Shown piece by piece: positions 34,627 to 43,787 of a stretch of DNA of 64,000 nt. The translations under genes and the position numbers were made by a program. Position 1 is the stretch's first letter; every line of letters begins with the position of its first letter. Below the pieces are notes generated by a model. It searched no databases. It had not been told where the DNA came from and saw nothing but the letters and a program-made list of their open reading frames with translations. The DNA is taken from contig CP064971.1 of the NCBI GenBank assembly GCA_016699325.1, positions 496,001-560,000 of the forward strand, given 5' to 3'. This DNA comes from Methanolinea sp. (GTDB lineage: Archaea; Halobacteriota; Methanomicrobia; Methanomicrobiales; Methanospirillaceae).

Positions 34627-35274
34627 ATGTTCTGCGGTGTGGACGAAGCAGGGAAGGGCGCCGTGCTAGGCCCCCTGGTGGTCGCCGCGGTCGCCTGCCA
34701 CACCCCGGGGGACCTCGACGGGATCCCGGTGAAGGACTCAAAGGCGCTCCGCCAGGCAGAACGGGCCCGCCTCTCAGACCTCATCACCACCCGCCTCCGT
34801 TCAGCGGTCCTGGTGATCGATTCCGGCGACATCGACGCTTTCCGCCGGAACTCCAGCATGAACCTCCTCGTGGCCCGCGCCCATGCCCGGGTGATCGCGG
34901 AACTCCGGCCGCACCGGGCCTACGTCGACGCCTGTGACGTCATCGCCTCCCGGTACGGCCGGACCGTAGCCGCCTGCCTGGACTTTCCCTGCCGGGTCAC
35001 GGCCGAGCACCATGCAGACGAGAACCGGCCCGTTGTCTCAGCGGCAAGCATCGTTGCCAAGGTCGCACGGGACCGGATCATTGGCGACCTTGCAGCATCG
35101 TTCGGCGAGATCGGCAGCGGGTACCCCTCTGACGAGAAGACCATCGCCTTCCTTGACCGGTACATCCGGGATCACGGGAGGCCGCCCTCCTGCGCCCGGG
35201 CATCGTGGGAGACCACGCGGGCCCTGGTCTGCCAGGCCGAACAGTCCGATCTCTCGCGCTTTTTTGTCCTGTAA
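34627..35274 (+). CDS. rnhB: Ribonuclease HII
   Basis: I take the ATG at 34627 (MFCGVDEAGKGAVLGP). The 215-residue protein carries the RNase HII acid residues D5-E6 in DEAGKG, the KDSK loop, and the later YVDACDV and NRPVVSAASIVAKVARD blocks. It cuts RNA in RNA-DNA hybrids and removes single ribonucleotides. It is divergent from the TrkA-type gene over 56 bases, which must hold both promoters. Confidence 0.94.
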   Translation: MFCGVDEAGKGAVLGPLVVAAVACHTPGDLDGIPVKDSKALRQAERARLSDLITTRLRSAVLVIDSGDIDAFRRNSSMNLLVARAHARVIAELRPHRAYVDACDVIASRYGRTVAACLDFPCRVTAEHHADENRPVVSAASIVAKVARDRIIGDLAASFGEIGSGYPSDEKTIAFLDRYIRDHGRPPSCARASWETTRALVCQAEQSDLSRFFVL

Positions 35275-35366
35275 AGCCAGGTGCCGCATCACGGGAGGAG
35301 GGGAGAGAAACGACCTTTTTTCCTTTATCCAAACCGTTATCTGCCATCCTTCCCCACATCTGAAGA

Positions 35367-36668
35367 ATGGACTGGCTCCTGGTACTGATGCTCCTCGTCG
35401 CAGTCTATGCTGTCGGAGCGCTCGTTGTCAGGCAAAAAGGTCTCTTCTCCGACCACATCGTTTTCTACGGCCCGATCATGGCCATAAAGAGCATGAAGGT
35501 CGGCTTCTTCGACCGGTTCCGACGCTTCTCGACCTTCCTGCGCATCTATGCCAGTTTCGGGGTGGTGATGGTGGTGATCATCTCCATCGGCATGACCGTG
35601 CTTCTCATCCTCTCCCTCCAGTTCACCTTCGCTGTCCGCCCCCCACCGACCGGGATCTACGCCCCCCAGAACATCCTCCTGATCCCCGGGATCAACGAGT
35701 ATATACCCTCAACCATCGCCGTCTGGCTGGCATTCGTGATCACCATCGCCATCCACGAGTTCGGCCACGGCATCCTATCCCGGGTGGAGAATATCGCGGT
35801 CAGGAGCTTCGGGGCCCTCCTCCTGGTGGTGCCGATCGGTTTCTTCGTCGAGCCTGATGAAGAAGACCTGGACCGGACCACGGGCATGCGCAAGATCCGG
35901 ATGTTCGGGGCCGGGATCACCAACAACATAGTGATCGGGGCGATCTGCTTCATCGTGATGATCCTGCTCATGGGCCTGGTCGTGCCGGTCACCGGGCCGA
36001 TCATCGGTGGCGTGTTCCAGAATTTTTCCGCGGACCAGGCAGGGGTCCCTGCCTACTCCATCATCCAGGCGGTGGACGGCACGGCAGTCCAGACCCCGGG
36101 CGAGGTCTCGGACCTCCTGAACGCCACCCGGCCGGGCGATACCATCACCCTAACCGTGCTCCACGGGGGCACACGCTCCGACCACGACCTGACCCTGACG
36201 GAGTGGCCGGAAGGGATGCCGGCCCACGAATCGGGATTCATGGGTATCTCGTATTACCACGGGGAGCTGATCCTCCAGGCCATCGGCGACAGCATTTCTC
36301 CCATCGGCTTCCTCCGGTTCCTGACCGTACCCTTTGATATCACCGGGTTTGGAAACCCGTTCCGCATCCTGGCTCTTGAGACCCCTGCCCAGCAGTTCTA
36401 CAACGCGCCCTTTGCCGGGTTCTGGGGGATCATCCATTTCCTCTTCTGGTGCGGCTGGATCAATATCAGCGTGGGCATCTTCAATGCCATCCCCATGGTC
36501 CCCCTGGACGGTGGATACATCCTGAAGGAAGGAGTCGAGCGGGCTTTCGAGCGGAGGGGATGGTTGCGGTTCGCCCCGGTGGTGACCTCAGCTGTCTCCA
36601 CCCTGATGGTGGTCATCCTGCTCTCCCTGATCATGCTCCCCCACCTCTTCTCGATCGTGGGCCCGTAG
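35367..36668 (+). CDS. Site-2-protease-like M50 metalloprotease with PDZ domain
   Basis: The 433-residue membrane protein has about six to eight helices and the S2P zinc motif H130-EFG-H134 in IHEFGHGIL. A PDZ-like domain is present (about residues 205-290, VPAYSIIQAVDGTAVQTPGE). The third ligand site is in NAIPMVPLDGGY near residue 373. Such proteases cut within the membrane and often release regulators. It converges with the SPFH gene. A Pro-rich loop between helices 3 and 4 (RPPPTGIYAPQN) lies outside. Confidence 0.92.
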   Translation: MDWLLVLMLLVAVYAVGALVVRQKGLFSDHIVFYGPIMAIKSMKVGFFDRFRRFSTFLRIYASFGVVMVVIISIGMTVLLILSLQFTFAVRPPPTGIYAPQNILLIPGINEYIPSTIAVWLAFVITIAIHEFGHGILSRVENIAVRSFGALLLVVPIGFFVEPDEEDLDRTTGMRKIRMFGAGITNNIVIGAICFIVMILLMGLVVPVTGPIIGGVFQNFSADQAGVPAYSIIQAVDGTAVQTPGEVSDLLNATRPGDTITLTVLHGGTRSDHDLTLTEWPEGMPAHESGFMGISYYHGELILQAIGDSISPIGFLRFLTVPFDITGFGNPFRILALETPAQQFYNAPFAGFWGIIHFLFWCGWINISVGIFNAIPMVPLDGGYILKEGVERAFERRGWLRFAPVVTSAVSTLMVVILLSLIMLPHLFSIVGP

Positions 36669-36791
36669 GACGCCACCTGGAGCAGGGAACAGGGCTTAAT
36701 AATAGCACTTGTGCCCATTGGGAGGGACAGGCATGAAGGGATGCCTGAGGCAGGTTCATGCCTGCTTGAACAACGACCGGGGATGGTTGCT
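36669..36791. other. Spacer with a nested hairpin between convergent genes
   Basis: The spacer contains a perfect 10-bp inverted repeat, CAGGCATGAA at 36728-36737 and TTCATGCCTG at 36755-36764. In its loop is the palindrome TGCCTGAGGCA. Upstream is CTTAATAATAG (from about 36694), a plausible plus-strand TATA box. It could be a bidirectional terminator or a small RNA gene. Confidence 0.55.
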
Positions 36792-37895
36792 TCAGCCCTC
36801 GTCCTTCCCGATCTCCTCGATAAATTCATCGGCAGGCCGCCGCTTCGCCTTGCCGATATCCTTCAGCTCGTCGACCGAGATCTCGGTGGCGATCTTGGTG
36901 TCCATCTCCTTGAGGATTGCCCTCACTTCGTCGTAGGTCGGGACGGTCCCGAGGATCTCTTCGGGAGGCAGCACTCCTTCCGGCCGCTCGACCGGTGCTT
37001 CTTCCTCGGCCCCGATGAACTTTGCTGCCTGCTTGATCAGGCCGGATATCTCGAAGGGGAAGATGATCTTCGTGGCCTGGCCCGATGACATCTCCTTGAG
37101 CGTGTCCAGGGAGAGGACGGTGATGGCCTTCTTGTCCAGAGGACGGGAGCCCACCGAGAGGATCCGGAGGGCCTGCGCATCCCCCTGCGCCTGGAGGATG
37201 CGGGAGATCCGCTCCCCTTCAGCCCGGAGCACCTTGCTCTGGCGGTCACCCTCGGCCTCGAGGATCATGCTCCGCTTCGTCCCCTCCGCCTTGAGGATTG
37301 CCGACCGCTTATCGCCGTCTGCCCGGAGGATCGCTGCCCTCCTGGCCCGCTCTGCCGCGGTCTGCTCGGTCATGGCCTGCTTGACCGCCCCGACCGGGTC
37401 GACTTCCTTGATCTCCACCCGCTCGACCTTCACGCCCCAGGCATCGGTTTCCCGGTCGAGGATATCCCGGAGCCTGGTGTTGATGATGTCCCGGTTGTAG
37501 AGGATCTCATCGAGCTCCATGTCCCCGATTATCCCGCGCAGGCTCGTCTGGGCGAGGGCCACCGTGGCCATCCGGTAATTGGAGACCTCGAAGAATGCCT
37601 TCTCGGGGTCGATGACCCGGATGTACACGATGGCATCCACGTTGGTCGGGGAATTGTCCTTGGTGATTACCTCCTGGGAAGGGACATCCATCACCTGCGT
37701 CCGGAGGTCGAGCTTCACCACGTTGGTGATGAGGGGCATGACCCACCGGAACCCGGGGTTCATCCGGCCGATGTAGCGGCCAAGCCGGATCTGGAGGCCC
37801 TGCTCGTAGGGCTGGATGATCACCACTCCCCGGGCAAAGATGATCACGATGGCGGTGATCAGAAAGATGGTAACCAGCGTCTCTAGGACAGCCAT
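36792..37895 (-). CDS. SPFH/band 7 membrane protein (stomatin-like)
   Basis: I start at the ATG at 37895 with GGGAGG upstream. The 367-residue protein has one N-terminal membrane helix (ETLVTIFLITAIVIIFARGV), then the SPFH domain (IIQPYEQGLQIRLGRY, VMDVPSQEVITKDN) and a coiled region of repeated RAEGD/KAEGT/EAEGD motifs (about residues 195-245). It forms ring-like scaffolds on the membrane. An NfeD-like gene lies 61 bases upstream on the same strand, the usual SPFH-NfeD partner pair. Confidence 0.93.
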   Translation of the reverse strand: MAVLETLVTIFLITAIVIIFARGVVIIQPYEQGLQIRLGRYIGRMNPGFRWVMPLITNVVKLDLRTQVMDVPSQEVITKDNSPTNVDAIVYIRVIDPEKAFFEVSNYRMATVALAQTSLRGIIGDMELDEILYNRDIINTRLRDILDRETDAWGVKVERVEIKEVDPVGAVKQAMTEQTAAERARRAAILRADGDKRSAILKAEGTKRSMILEAEGDRQSKVLRAEGERISRILQAQGDAQALRILSVGSRPLDKKAITVLSLDTLKEMSSGQATKIIFPFEISGLIKQAAKFIGAEEEAPVERPEGVLPPEEILGTVPTYDEVRAILKEMDTKIATEISVDELKDIGKAKRRPADEFIEEIGKDEG

Positions 37896-37956
37896 GTCCG
37901 TTCGCCTCCCGGGCAGGACCGTATGACGCATCCACGAAGGGATGCTCTCTCTCTCT

Positions 37957-38421
37957 TCATGCTCTCACTTCCTCGACAACGATATGAACTCCCTCGGACC
38001 TGACCACCCTCACCCGGACCCCTGCAGCGATTTCTCCGGTTTCGCTCCGGGCACTCCACTCCTGCCCGGCGACCTGGACCTTGCCTTCGAGAGAATCGGG
38101 AATGACTTTCCGGGTCACGATCCCTTCCCGCCCGAGAAGAGAATCCCTGCTGATGGTGACAGGGTAAGCCTCGTCCGGGTTGATCCTGCGGTACATCCAG
38201 ATGGTCACGAGAGATACGGCGAGCGCGATGAGCACCCCGAGGAGGATCCCGGCAAGCGATGAGAAGACGTTCACGCCAAGGACGAACAACACCCCAAGGA
38301 TGATGAGCACCGTTCCGGGAACGGCGATGAAGAACCCCGGGCTGGTGGTCTCGAGAACCAGGAACGCGGTCCCCATGAGGATCATGATCCAGCCGATGGT
38401 AAGGCTGATCTGCTCGGCCAT
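37957..38421 (-). CDS. NfeD-like membrane protein
   Basis: The 154-residue protein has three or four hydrophobic helices (IGWIMILMGTAFLVLE, FFIAVPGTVLIILGVLFVLG, SLAGILLGVLIALAVSLV), then a small soluble OB-fold domain (GREGIVTRKVIPDSLEGKV, GVRVRVVRSEGVHIVVEEV). That is the short NfeD form that works with SPFH proteins. It precedes the SPFH gene on the minus strand. The longer NfeD protease domain is absent. Confidence 0.9.
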   Translation of the reverse strand: MAEQISLTIGWIMILMGTAFLVLETTSPGFFIAVPGTVLIILGVLFVLGVNVFSSLAGILLGVLIALAVSLVTIWMYRRINPDEAYPVTISRDSLLGREGIVTRKVIPDSLEGKVQVAGQEWSARSETGEIAAGVRVRVVRSEGVHIVVEEVRA

Positions 38422-38518
38422 GTGACATGGTATGCCGGGCAGGGAGAAAAAATGGTTGGACGGTCCCGCAGTACCGGTCCTTCTGCTGCCGGACCGGTGC
38501 CTCCGCCGATACGCTACC

Positions 38519-38525
38519 TATATAT
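38519..38525 (+). promoter_or_regulatory. TATA box of the first Yip1-like gene
   Basis: CCTATATATGAG is centred about 29 bases before the ATG at 38551, so the transcript is probably leaderless or has only a few bases of leader. Confidence 0.55.
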
Positions 38526-38550
38526 GAGACCACCGCGCACGTGTGATGGA

Positions 38551-39147
38551 ATGGCGTTCACGGTCCCTGACAAAATGCGGGGATTCCTCTTTAATCCTTC
38601 AGAATCGTTCTGGAAGGTTGCCGATGAGGATGCCAGGGACACCCTCCTGTATTTCCTGTTCATCGCCGTCATCTACGCCATCCTCTCAACGGTCATGACC
38701 GCCATGGGGGTGTTCAACCACCCGTTCCTTGCCCTGTTCGGGTTCCGGTTCGGGATCGACCGGATCGAACTGCTCGTCATGAAGTTCCTGGCGTTACTGG
38801 TATTTTCCTGGCTCTTTGCCCTCGTCTACGCGCTTCTCCTCCACTTCTGGGTCTGGTTGATCGGAGGCAGGAAAGGAGTTGTCCAGACCGTCCGGTCGGT
38901 GTTCTACAGCCTGACCGCCCTGATGCTGACAGGGTGGGTCCCTTATATCGGACCGCCGATCGGCCTCCTCTGGACCCTGGTAGTGGGAATCATCGGGGTC
39001 GAGGAACTCCAGCACCTGTCCCGGCTGTGGGCCGCTGCAGCGATCGTCATGGCCATCCTCACCTGGCTGGTGGTATTGCCGGCCTTCTTCCAGGACCTGC
39101 TGGTGGAGGTCATCATGACCGGCCCGCCCCTGACCGGGCCGTACTGA
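38551..39147 (+). CDS. Yip1-family membrane protein
   Basis: I start at the ATG at 38551 (MAFTVPDKMRGFLFNPSESF), 29 bases after a strong TATA box; the frame further upstream is not convincing. The 198-residue product has five hydrophobic helices and the Yip1 signature region LLHFWVWLIGGRKGVVQTV near residue 98-116. The protein at 53335 is a clear paralogue (LHLWVYILGGRKGYIETL). The role in archaea is unknown. Confidence 0.85.
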   Translation: MAFTVPDKMRGFLFNPSESFWKVADEDARDTLLYFLFIAVIYAILSTVMTAMGVFNHPFLALFGFRFGIDRIELLVMKFLALLVFSWLFALVYALLLHFWVWLIGGRKGVVQTVRSVFYSLTALMLTGWVPYIGPPIGLLWTLVVGIIGVEELQHLSRLWAAAAIVMAILTWLVVLPAFFQDLLVEVIMTGPPLTGPY

Positions 39148-39156
39148 TCCCCCGGC

Positions 39157-39164
39157 AAAAAAAA
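39157..39164 (-). terminator. T-run terminator after the DUF89-like gene
   Basis: Eight A on the plus strand lie five bases past the minus-strand stop at 39170, which gives a T8 tract between two convergent genes. Confidence 0.55.
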
Positions 39165-39169
39165 CTGTC

Positions 39170-40033
39170 CTACCGGTCGCTTTCGCGGAGCATGGCGACC
39201 TTTGAACCCCGCGGGACCCCAATCTCCTCGGCAATCGGTTCGCACTTGACTGCCATCAGGAAGGCTACCGGAGGAAGGCCGGTATATTCAGAGAGGGATT
39301 CATAGTTGGCCATGCCCTTGGCGATAATCAGGGTGCAGGTCTCAACGGCCTCTGCCAGCTCCTCCGGCATGCAGTCGAGCCGCACCGCCAGTTCGCAGCC
39401 GCATCCGGTGGTGGTGATGGTCCGGACAAACCGATCGAGGCGCAGCGCCCGCGCCTCTTTTAGAGTTGCGTCGTTCAGGATGGGCGCGTCCCGGACCGCG
39501 AGGGTGACTGATGATCCCAGCCGGTTCAGTTCCTCGAGGAGCAGGCGATCGAAGACGATCTCGCCGCAGTTGTCGGTGAAGTAGACCACCCGGGAGAGCA
39601 GCCTGCGGATCCGGTCGCAATCGTCGATGACAAGGCCGGCCGCGAACTCCTGCCGGAAGTAGGAGAGAAAGTCCCCGGTCACGGTGTGCCCCTTGACCCC
39701 ATAGTCGTAGGTATTGCCGATGATAGAGGCAAGCACGAAGTCCCGGAAACCCGAGAGCGTGCCCCGGACTTCCCGGCAGACCGCGATGGCTTCCCGGGTG
39801 CTCTCCTCCTTCAGTGCGACAAAGGGATCCGCTGATCCCAGCATCTGGTATGCCCGGCGGTGTATGGCACTTGCGACCTGGGGGTTGGGGAGTGGTGCAT
39901 GCCGGAGCTCTCCAAGCAGGGCCGCACAGCTCTCCTGCACCTCCCGCGTCTTCTCCTCTCCGGCACCGCAGAGACGACACTCGAGGCTGACCCGGGAGAG
40001 GAGACATCCAAAACAACGGTCATCGAACTTCAT
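39170..40033 (-). CDS. DUF89/ARMT1-like damage-control phosphatase
   Basis: I start at the ATG at 40033 (MKFDDRCFGCLLSRV). The 287-residue protein has the DUF89 features: N-terminal CXXC (CFGC), SIIGNTYDYG, FTDNCGEIVFDRLLLEEL (Asp and Asn of the metal site), VRDAPILNDAT and IIAKGMANYESLSEY. The family includes metal-dependent phosphatases thought to remove damaged sugar-phosphates. The tRNA-Pro gene lies 30 bases upstream on the same strand, so read-through from the tRNA promoter is possible. Confidence 0.9.
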   Translation of the reverse strand: MKFDDRCFGCLLSRVSLECRLCGAGEEKTREVQESCAALLGELRHAPLPNPQVASAIHRRAYQMLGSADPFVALKEESTREAIAVCREVRGTLSGFRDFVLASIIGNTYDYGVKGHTVTGDFLSYFRQEFAAGLVIDDCDRIRRLLSRVVYFTDNCGEIVFDRLLLEELNRLGSSVTLAVRDAPILNDATLKEARALRLDRFVRTITTTGCGCELAVRLDCMPEELAEAVETCTLIIAKGMANYESLSEYTGLPPVAFLMAVKCEPIAEEIGVPRGSKVAMLRESDR

Positions 40034-40063
40034 AAATCCCTGGCACCTCAAAAGGTTCTGGAA

Positions 40064-40137
40064 TGGGGCCACCGCGATTTGAACGCAGGTCAGAAGACCC
40101 CCAGTCTCCTAGGATGGCCAGGCTACCCTATGGCCCC
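40064..40137 (-). tRNA. tRNA-Pro (anticodon GGG)
   Basis: On the minus strand GGGGCCA pairs with TGGCCCC (acceptor). GGAGA pairs with TCTTC around the loop CTGGGGG, giving anticodon GGG. CTGCG pairs with CGCGG around TTCAAAT (T-arm). The discriminator is A and no CCA is encoded. The 74-base length fits without an intron. ProRS for this tRNA is at 20148. Confidence 0.9.
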
Positions 40138-40249
40138 GCTCTTATAGACTGGGCGAGGATTACATATCTAATTTCCCGTTCTGCCCCGTTTCACCCACCG
40201 GGGGAAGAACGGAGCGGGGCGGCACGGGCCCCGGGAAGCAGGTGGGCGG

Positions 40250-40438
40250 TTAAATTTTCTCGATGGTGACCCGGACCCGGTCCCCGGCCTTGAGGCCATG
40301 ACCCTTGGGAACGTCGATGTTGAACCACAGGACGGACGGGTCGTCCTGGGTGTTGTCCTGGGCCATCAGGCAGTCCTTGTGCTCATTGACGATGGCCACG
40401 AACTCGATGGCCGATTCGAACATTGCGATCTTCGCCAT
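40250..40438 (-). CDS. Small uncharacterised protein
   Basis: I start at the ATG at 40438 (MAKIAMFESAIEFV); the 62-residue product ends GHGLKAGDRVRVTIEKI, a beta-strand ending of the kind found in small OB or AbrB-like folds. The ATG follows a T-rich tract that may end the upstream transcript. It lies 23 bases after the winged-helix-like gene. It is probably real, judging by its composition and C-terminal pattern. I do not know its role. Confidence 0.6.
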   Translation of the reverse strand: MAKIAMFESAIEFVAIVNEHKDCLMAQDNTQDDPSVLWFNIDVPKGHGLKAGDRVRVTIEKI

Positions 40439-40461
40439 AAAAAAAGGTGCAATTCCGGAAT

Positions 40462-40710
40462 TTACGCACCCCGGGATGTCACCATCCAGGTCGTGCTGTT
40501 CGAATAACTCCACTTGATGATCGCCAGTTCCTGGCAGATCTCGGAGAGGATGGCCATGTTGGTCCCCACCTCCTTTGCTGAAAGCCCAAGCTCCTTTGCA
40601 ATGTACTTTGACTTGAAATAGTGCTTGCCTTTCGACAACCCGCCCAGCAGGTAGGTGACGATCCTGTGCTGGGTCTCATTGTACCGGTTCCGGATGTTAC
40701 CCGATGACAT
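40462..40710 (-). CDS. Small winged-helix-like protein (DUF7123-like)
   Basis: The 82-residue protein reads RYNETQHRIVTYLLGGLSKG, then YFKSKYIAKELGLSAKEVGTNM and IIKWSYSNSTTWMV. KYIAKELGLSAKEVGTNMAIL looks like a DNA-binding helix-turn-helix, and the ending matches small euryarchaeal DUF7123-like proteins. Two minus-strand TATA boxes lie upstream, at 40753-40764 and 40791-40804, so expression may be high or regulated. The target is unknown. Confidence 0.75.
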   Translation of the reverse strand: MSSGNIRNRYNETQHRIVTYLLGGLSKGKHYFKSKYIAKELGLSAKEVGTNMAILSEICQELAIIKWSYSNSTTWMVTSRGA

Positions 40711-40752
40711 ATTGTATCGCCTCAGCAGTGTGAGATGTAATTGTCTCCCTTA

Positions 40753-40804
40753 TGTATAAATACCTATCTGTATAGTAATCCTGGAAGAAAGCATATAAAT
40801 AAGT
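40753..40804 (-). promoter_or_regulatory. Tandem TATA boxes upstream of the DUF7123-like gene
   Basis: On the minus strand the patch reads ACTTATTTATATGC (40791-40804) and GGTATTTATACA (40753-40764). The nearer one would start transcription about 20 bases before the ATG at 40710. Confidence 0.5.
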
Positions 40805-40897
40805 TCTTTTGCGAAACCAGACCATTAACTGCGAATTTCATCGCACTTACCAAAAGGTTATAATGACGAACCAGGAGGTTGGAGAACGCCCCTGCCC

Positions 40898-42739
40898 TCA
40901 GACCCCTGCCTGCACCCGTGAGATCTTCCCGATGAGGCCCTGCAGGACTTCATCACGCATGCCTTCCACGAACTTGATGCTCCCGACCACCAGGTGCCCC
41001 CCGCCGCTGATCCCGCCACCAGGTATCTCCTCGTGGAGCTCGCGGATCATCTTCGGGATATTCATCATCACTCCCTTGGAACGGAGCACTGCAAAGTCAG
41101 GGCCAAACCCGATGGTGACTACCGGGGATCCGGCATGTTTCTGGCAGAGGCGGTCGTGCACTTCGCCTGAGGTCTTGCCCGGCGGGGGGAAGGTGAACTT
41201 GTGCGCATGGATCTCAACATCGAGGAGGAAGAGCTCGGCCCCGTTGGCAAGCGTCTGGTGGCGGACATGGGGCATCGAGGCATTCATCTGCTCCTCGATC
41301 GCAGCGTTGGCTCCCTCGACGAGCAAAGCGACCAGTTTCCGGTGCCGCCCTGGTTCCCCGGTCAGGTTAAGGATATCCTTGATTATCTCGCGACCGTCGT
41401 TGAACCGGAGCCAGAACTGCTCGTAATCAAGCGCAAGGGCGATATCCCTGCAGTCCTGGTCGGAGTAGCGGTCCCGCACCAGGTCATGGTAGAGCCTGCG
41501 CTCGGGCGCCTCGCTACGGTCGCCTGCCCCGGCAATAGCAGGGATGTGTTTGATGGCCTCTTCGACCGCGGGATTGATGAGCCGTGCGACTTCGGTCCCC
41601 AGCATCCCCGCGGTGATCCCGAAATCGCCGCCGGCATGGTACGGGTTCACGTGCCCGGCAAGGTACTGGTCGATGATCTCGTCGGGGTGGTGGTGGTCGA
41701 CAACCACGACGGAGATCCCGTAGACCTGCGCGACCTTGAGCGAGGGGAGATCCTCTTCGGTGGACCCGTTGTCGGTCAGGAGCACGAGGGGGAGCTTCTG
41801 GCCGAACCGGACATGGTCTTTCAATGCGAAATCGAGATCCCGGGTGACATCTTCGATCTCGTAGAACGGAGCCTTGGAAGGGGAACGCTTGAAGAGGAAG
41901 TAGTCGGCATCGAAATCGCCGCCGGATTCCCTGATGAGCGAGGTCACCGCCTGCTCGATAGCCACCGCAGAACAGATGCCATCGGCATCGGCATGGTGAC
42001 GGAGGATGATCGGTTGGGCCGTGAAGACCGCACGCCGAATGATCTTGGCGACCTCCCGCATGCTGGGCCTGAGCTTCTCAAGCACCTCGCTCCGCACGAG
42101 GAGCGGGATATCTGGGGGTTCCGATCGCTGGTCGAGCGCCCTTTCGATCCGCTGCCTTACCTGCGCTTCCTCCTCCCCGGAGAGGATGGAGAGCGACTCC
42201 ACTTCGATCTGGAGCTGGTTGTTGCGGACCATCACCTCGCCCGTGATGCCGGCGATATCCCCGAGCTTTGCATCGGGGTAGGCGCGTACACCGGCTTCGA
42301 TGAAGGCCGCCGCGTTCTCGGTACCTGACTCGTCGACAATGGTGAAGATGGTCGGGCCGCTCGTCTGCTTGATCTGGGCGATTTCGCCCTCGATCCTGAC
42401 GGTCCGTCCCACCCTGGTGCCTAGCTCCGCGAGCCGGACGGTCGTGGATTTCCGCTCAACCATCTCAACGGTGTAGACCGGGTAAGTCACCTCTTCGAGA
42501 TCGATATTCCCGTTATCCCTGATGTTCCTGACCCTGACCAGGATGGTCTCGCGTTCCTTGTGCCTGGTCCTGATATTACTCTTATGAACCAGCCCCTTCA
42601 TCCGTTCGTTCAGCTGGACGAAAGTGCCGAAGTTGGCAAACCCCTGCACGCGACCGATGTAGACCTTGCCCTGTTCGACATCGCCAAGGTCGCAACCCGG
42701 CCCCAAGCGGTATACCGTTACGTCATCTGGGTTATCCAT
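40898..42739 (-). CDS. S1-OB-DHH phosphoesterase (archaeal RecJ-like)
   Basis: The 613-residue protein has an N-terminal S1 domain (about residues 20-85, VYIGRVQGFANFGTFVQL), an OB-like domain (about 105-195) and a DHH/DHHA1 core. The core motifs are RHHADADGICSAVAIEQ near residue 248, LLTDNGSTEEDL, VVVDHHHPDEI and the late GGGISGGGHLVVGSIKF. It belongs to archaeal RecJ-like exonucleases (COG1107 type) that act in replication or RNA/DNA turnover. No DnaJ-like zinc finger is seen at the N-terminus. Confidence 0.88.
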   Translation of the reverse strand: MDNPDDVTVYRLGPGCDLGDVEQGKVYIGRVQGFANFGTFVQLNERMKGLVHKSNIRTRHKERETILVRVRNIRDNGNIDLEEVTYPVYTVEMVERKSTTVRLAELGTRVGRTVRIEGEIAQIKQTSGPTIFTIVDESGTENAAAFIEAGVRAYPDAKLGDIAGITGEVMVRNNQLQIEVESLSILSGEEEAQVRQRIERALDQRSEPPDIPLLVRSEVLEKLRPSMREVAKIIRRAVFTAQPIILRHHADADGICSAVAIEQAVTSLIRESGGDFDADYFLFKRSPSKAPFYEIEDVTRDLDFALKDHVRFGQKLPLVLLTDNGSTEEDLPSLKVAQVYGISVVVVDHHHPDEIIDQYLAGHVNPYHAGGDFGITAGMLGTEVARLINPAVEEAIKHIPAIAGAGDRSEAPERRLYHDLVRDRYSDQDCRDIALALDYEQFWLRFNDGREIIKDILNLTGEPGRHRKLVALLVEGANAAIEEQMNASMPHVRHQTLANGAELFLLDVEIHAHKFTFPPPGKTSGEVHDRLCQKHAGSPVVTIGFGPDFAVLRSKGVMMNIPKMIRELHEEIPGGGISGGGHLVVGSIKFVEGMRDEVLQGLIGKISRVQAGV

Positions 42740-42833
42740 ACATTCACCGATATGATCCTCATCCGTTATTCGAAACTCTACGTACCCATGCGCGGGCGCC
42801 GCTTATCATTGTATGGAAAAACCACCCGGAGCA

Positions 42834-43787
42834 TCATCCCTCTTCAGGGAAGGGGATCTCGATGACATCGAGGTCTGAAGGGGCTATCACCGTCCCGGAG
42901 AACAGCCGGGATGCGTCCTTCAGGTGACCGGCAGTCGAAGTGTACCGCGAACTGATATGGACGAGGGCGAGCATGCGGGCCCCGAGTGCCCGGGCCGCTT
43001 CGCCTGCTTCCCCTGCGGTGGCATGGTAGACCTCCCGCGCCCGCCCGATCTCCTGGTCATCGAAGGTGGCATCGTGGATTAGGAGGTCAGGGCTTTTACA
43101 GAACTCTAGTATGGTTCGGTGCACCGGACGGGTGTCGCCGGTATAAATGATCGATCGCCCGGGACGGGGAGGGCCCATGACGTCACCGGGATAGATATGG
43201 ACTTCCACCCCGTCACGGGAGATACAGACCGTCTCCCCGCGCTGGAGCCTCCCGAAGAGCGGTCCCGGCGGCACTCCCAGCCGGACGGCCTCTTCCCTGC
43301 TGAACCGCCCGGGACGGCTGTCCTCCTCGAGGATGTAGCCGATGCTCTCCATCCCGTGGTCGGTGGAGAAAGCTTTCACCCGGTACCCGGTGAACCGTAT
43401 CTCGGATCCGTGGGACATCTGGACCGATGAGAGGGGGAACCGGAGGTTGTAACGGGAGAGGGCCCGGATCGCCGATACCGCTTCATGGACCCATACCGGC
43501 CCGTAAACCGGCAGGGGCTCCGTCCTCCCGATGAAGGAGAGCGTCTGGGCGAGCCCGGCGATACCCAGGAAATGGTCGGCGTGCCAGTGGGTAACGAAGA
43601 TGGCGTCCACGGTAAACCCGGTCCGGGCCCGCATCATCTGCTGCTGGGCCCCCTCCCCGCAATCGAACAGGAGCGTATCGGATCCCCGGCGGACCATTAT
43701 GCAGGGCGGGTTCCGCATCGGGGTCGGGAGCGCCCCGGCCGTCCCGAGGAAAAAGACGTGCAGGGTCTCCCCGCTCACGCCCGCCAC
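42834..43787 (-). CDS. rnz: Ribonuclease Z
   Basis: The 317-residue metallo-beta-lactamase-fold enzyme has the metal motif THWHADHFLGIAGL near residue 62-76, with the start VFFLGTAGALPTPMRNPPC, STDHGMESIGYI, IIYTGDTRP and LVHISSRYT. It trims the 3' end of pre-tRNAs. This matters here because the tRNAs lack encoded CCA. GTG starts at 43787 and 43778 are both possible. The second overlaps the TIM-barrel stop as GTGA, so coupling is likely. Confidence 0.93.
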   Translation of the reverse strand: MAGVSGETLHVFFLGTAGALPTPMRNPPCIMVRRGSDTLLFDCGEGAQQQMMRARTGFTVDAIFVTHWHADHFLGIAGLAQTLSFIGRTEPLPVYGPVWVHEAVSAIRALSRYNLRFPLSSVQMSHGSEIRFTGYRVKAFSTDHGMESIGYILEEDSRPGRFSREEAVRLGVPPGPLFGRLQRGETVCISRDGVEVHIYPGDVMGPPRPGRSIIYTGDTRPVHRTILEFCKSPDLLIHDATFDDQEIGRAREVYHATAGEAGEAARALGARMLALVHISSRYTSTAGHLKDASRLFSGTVIAPSDLDVIEIPFPEEG

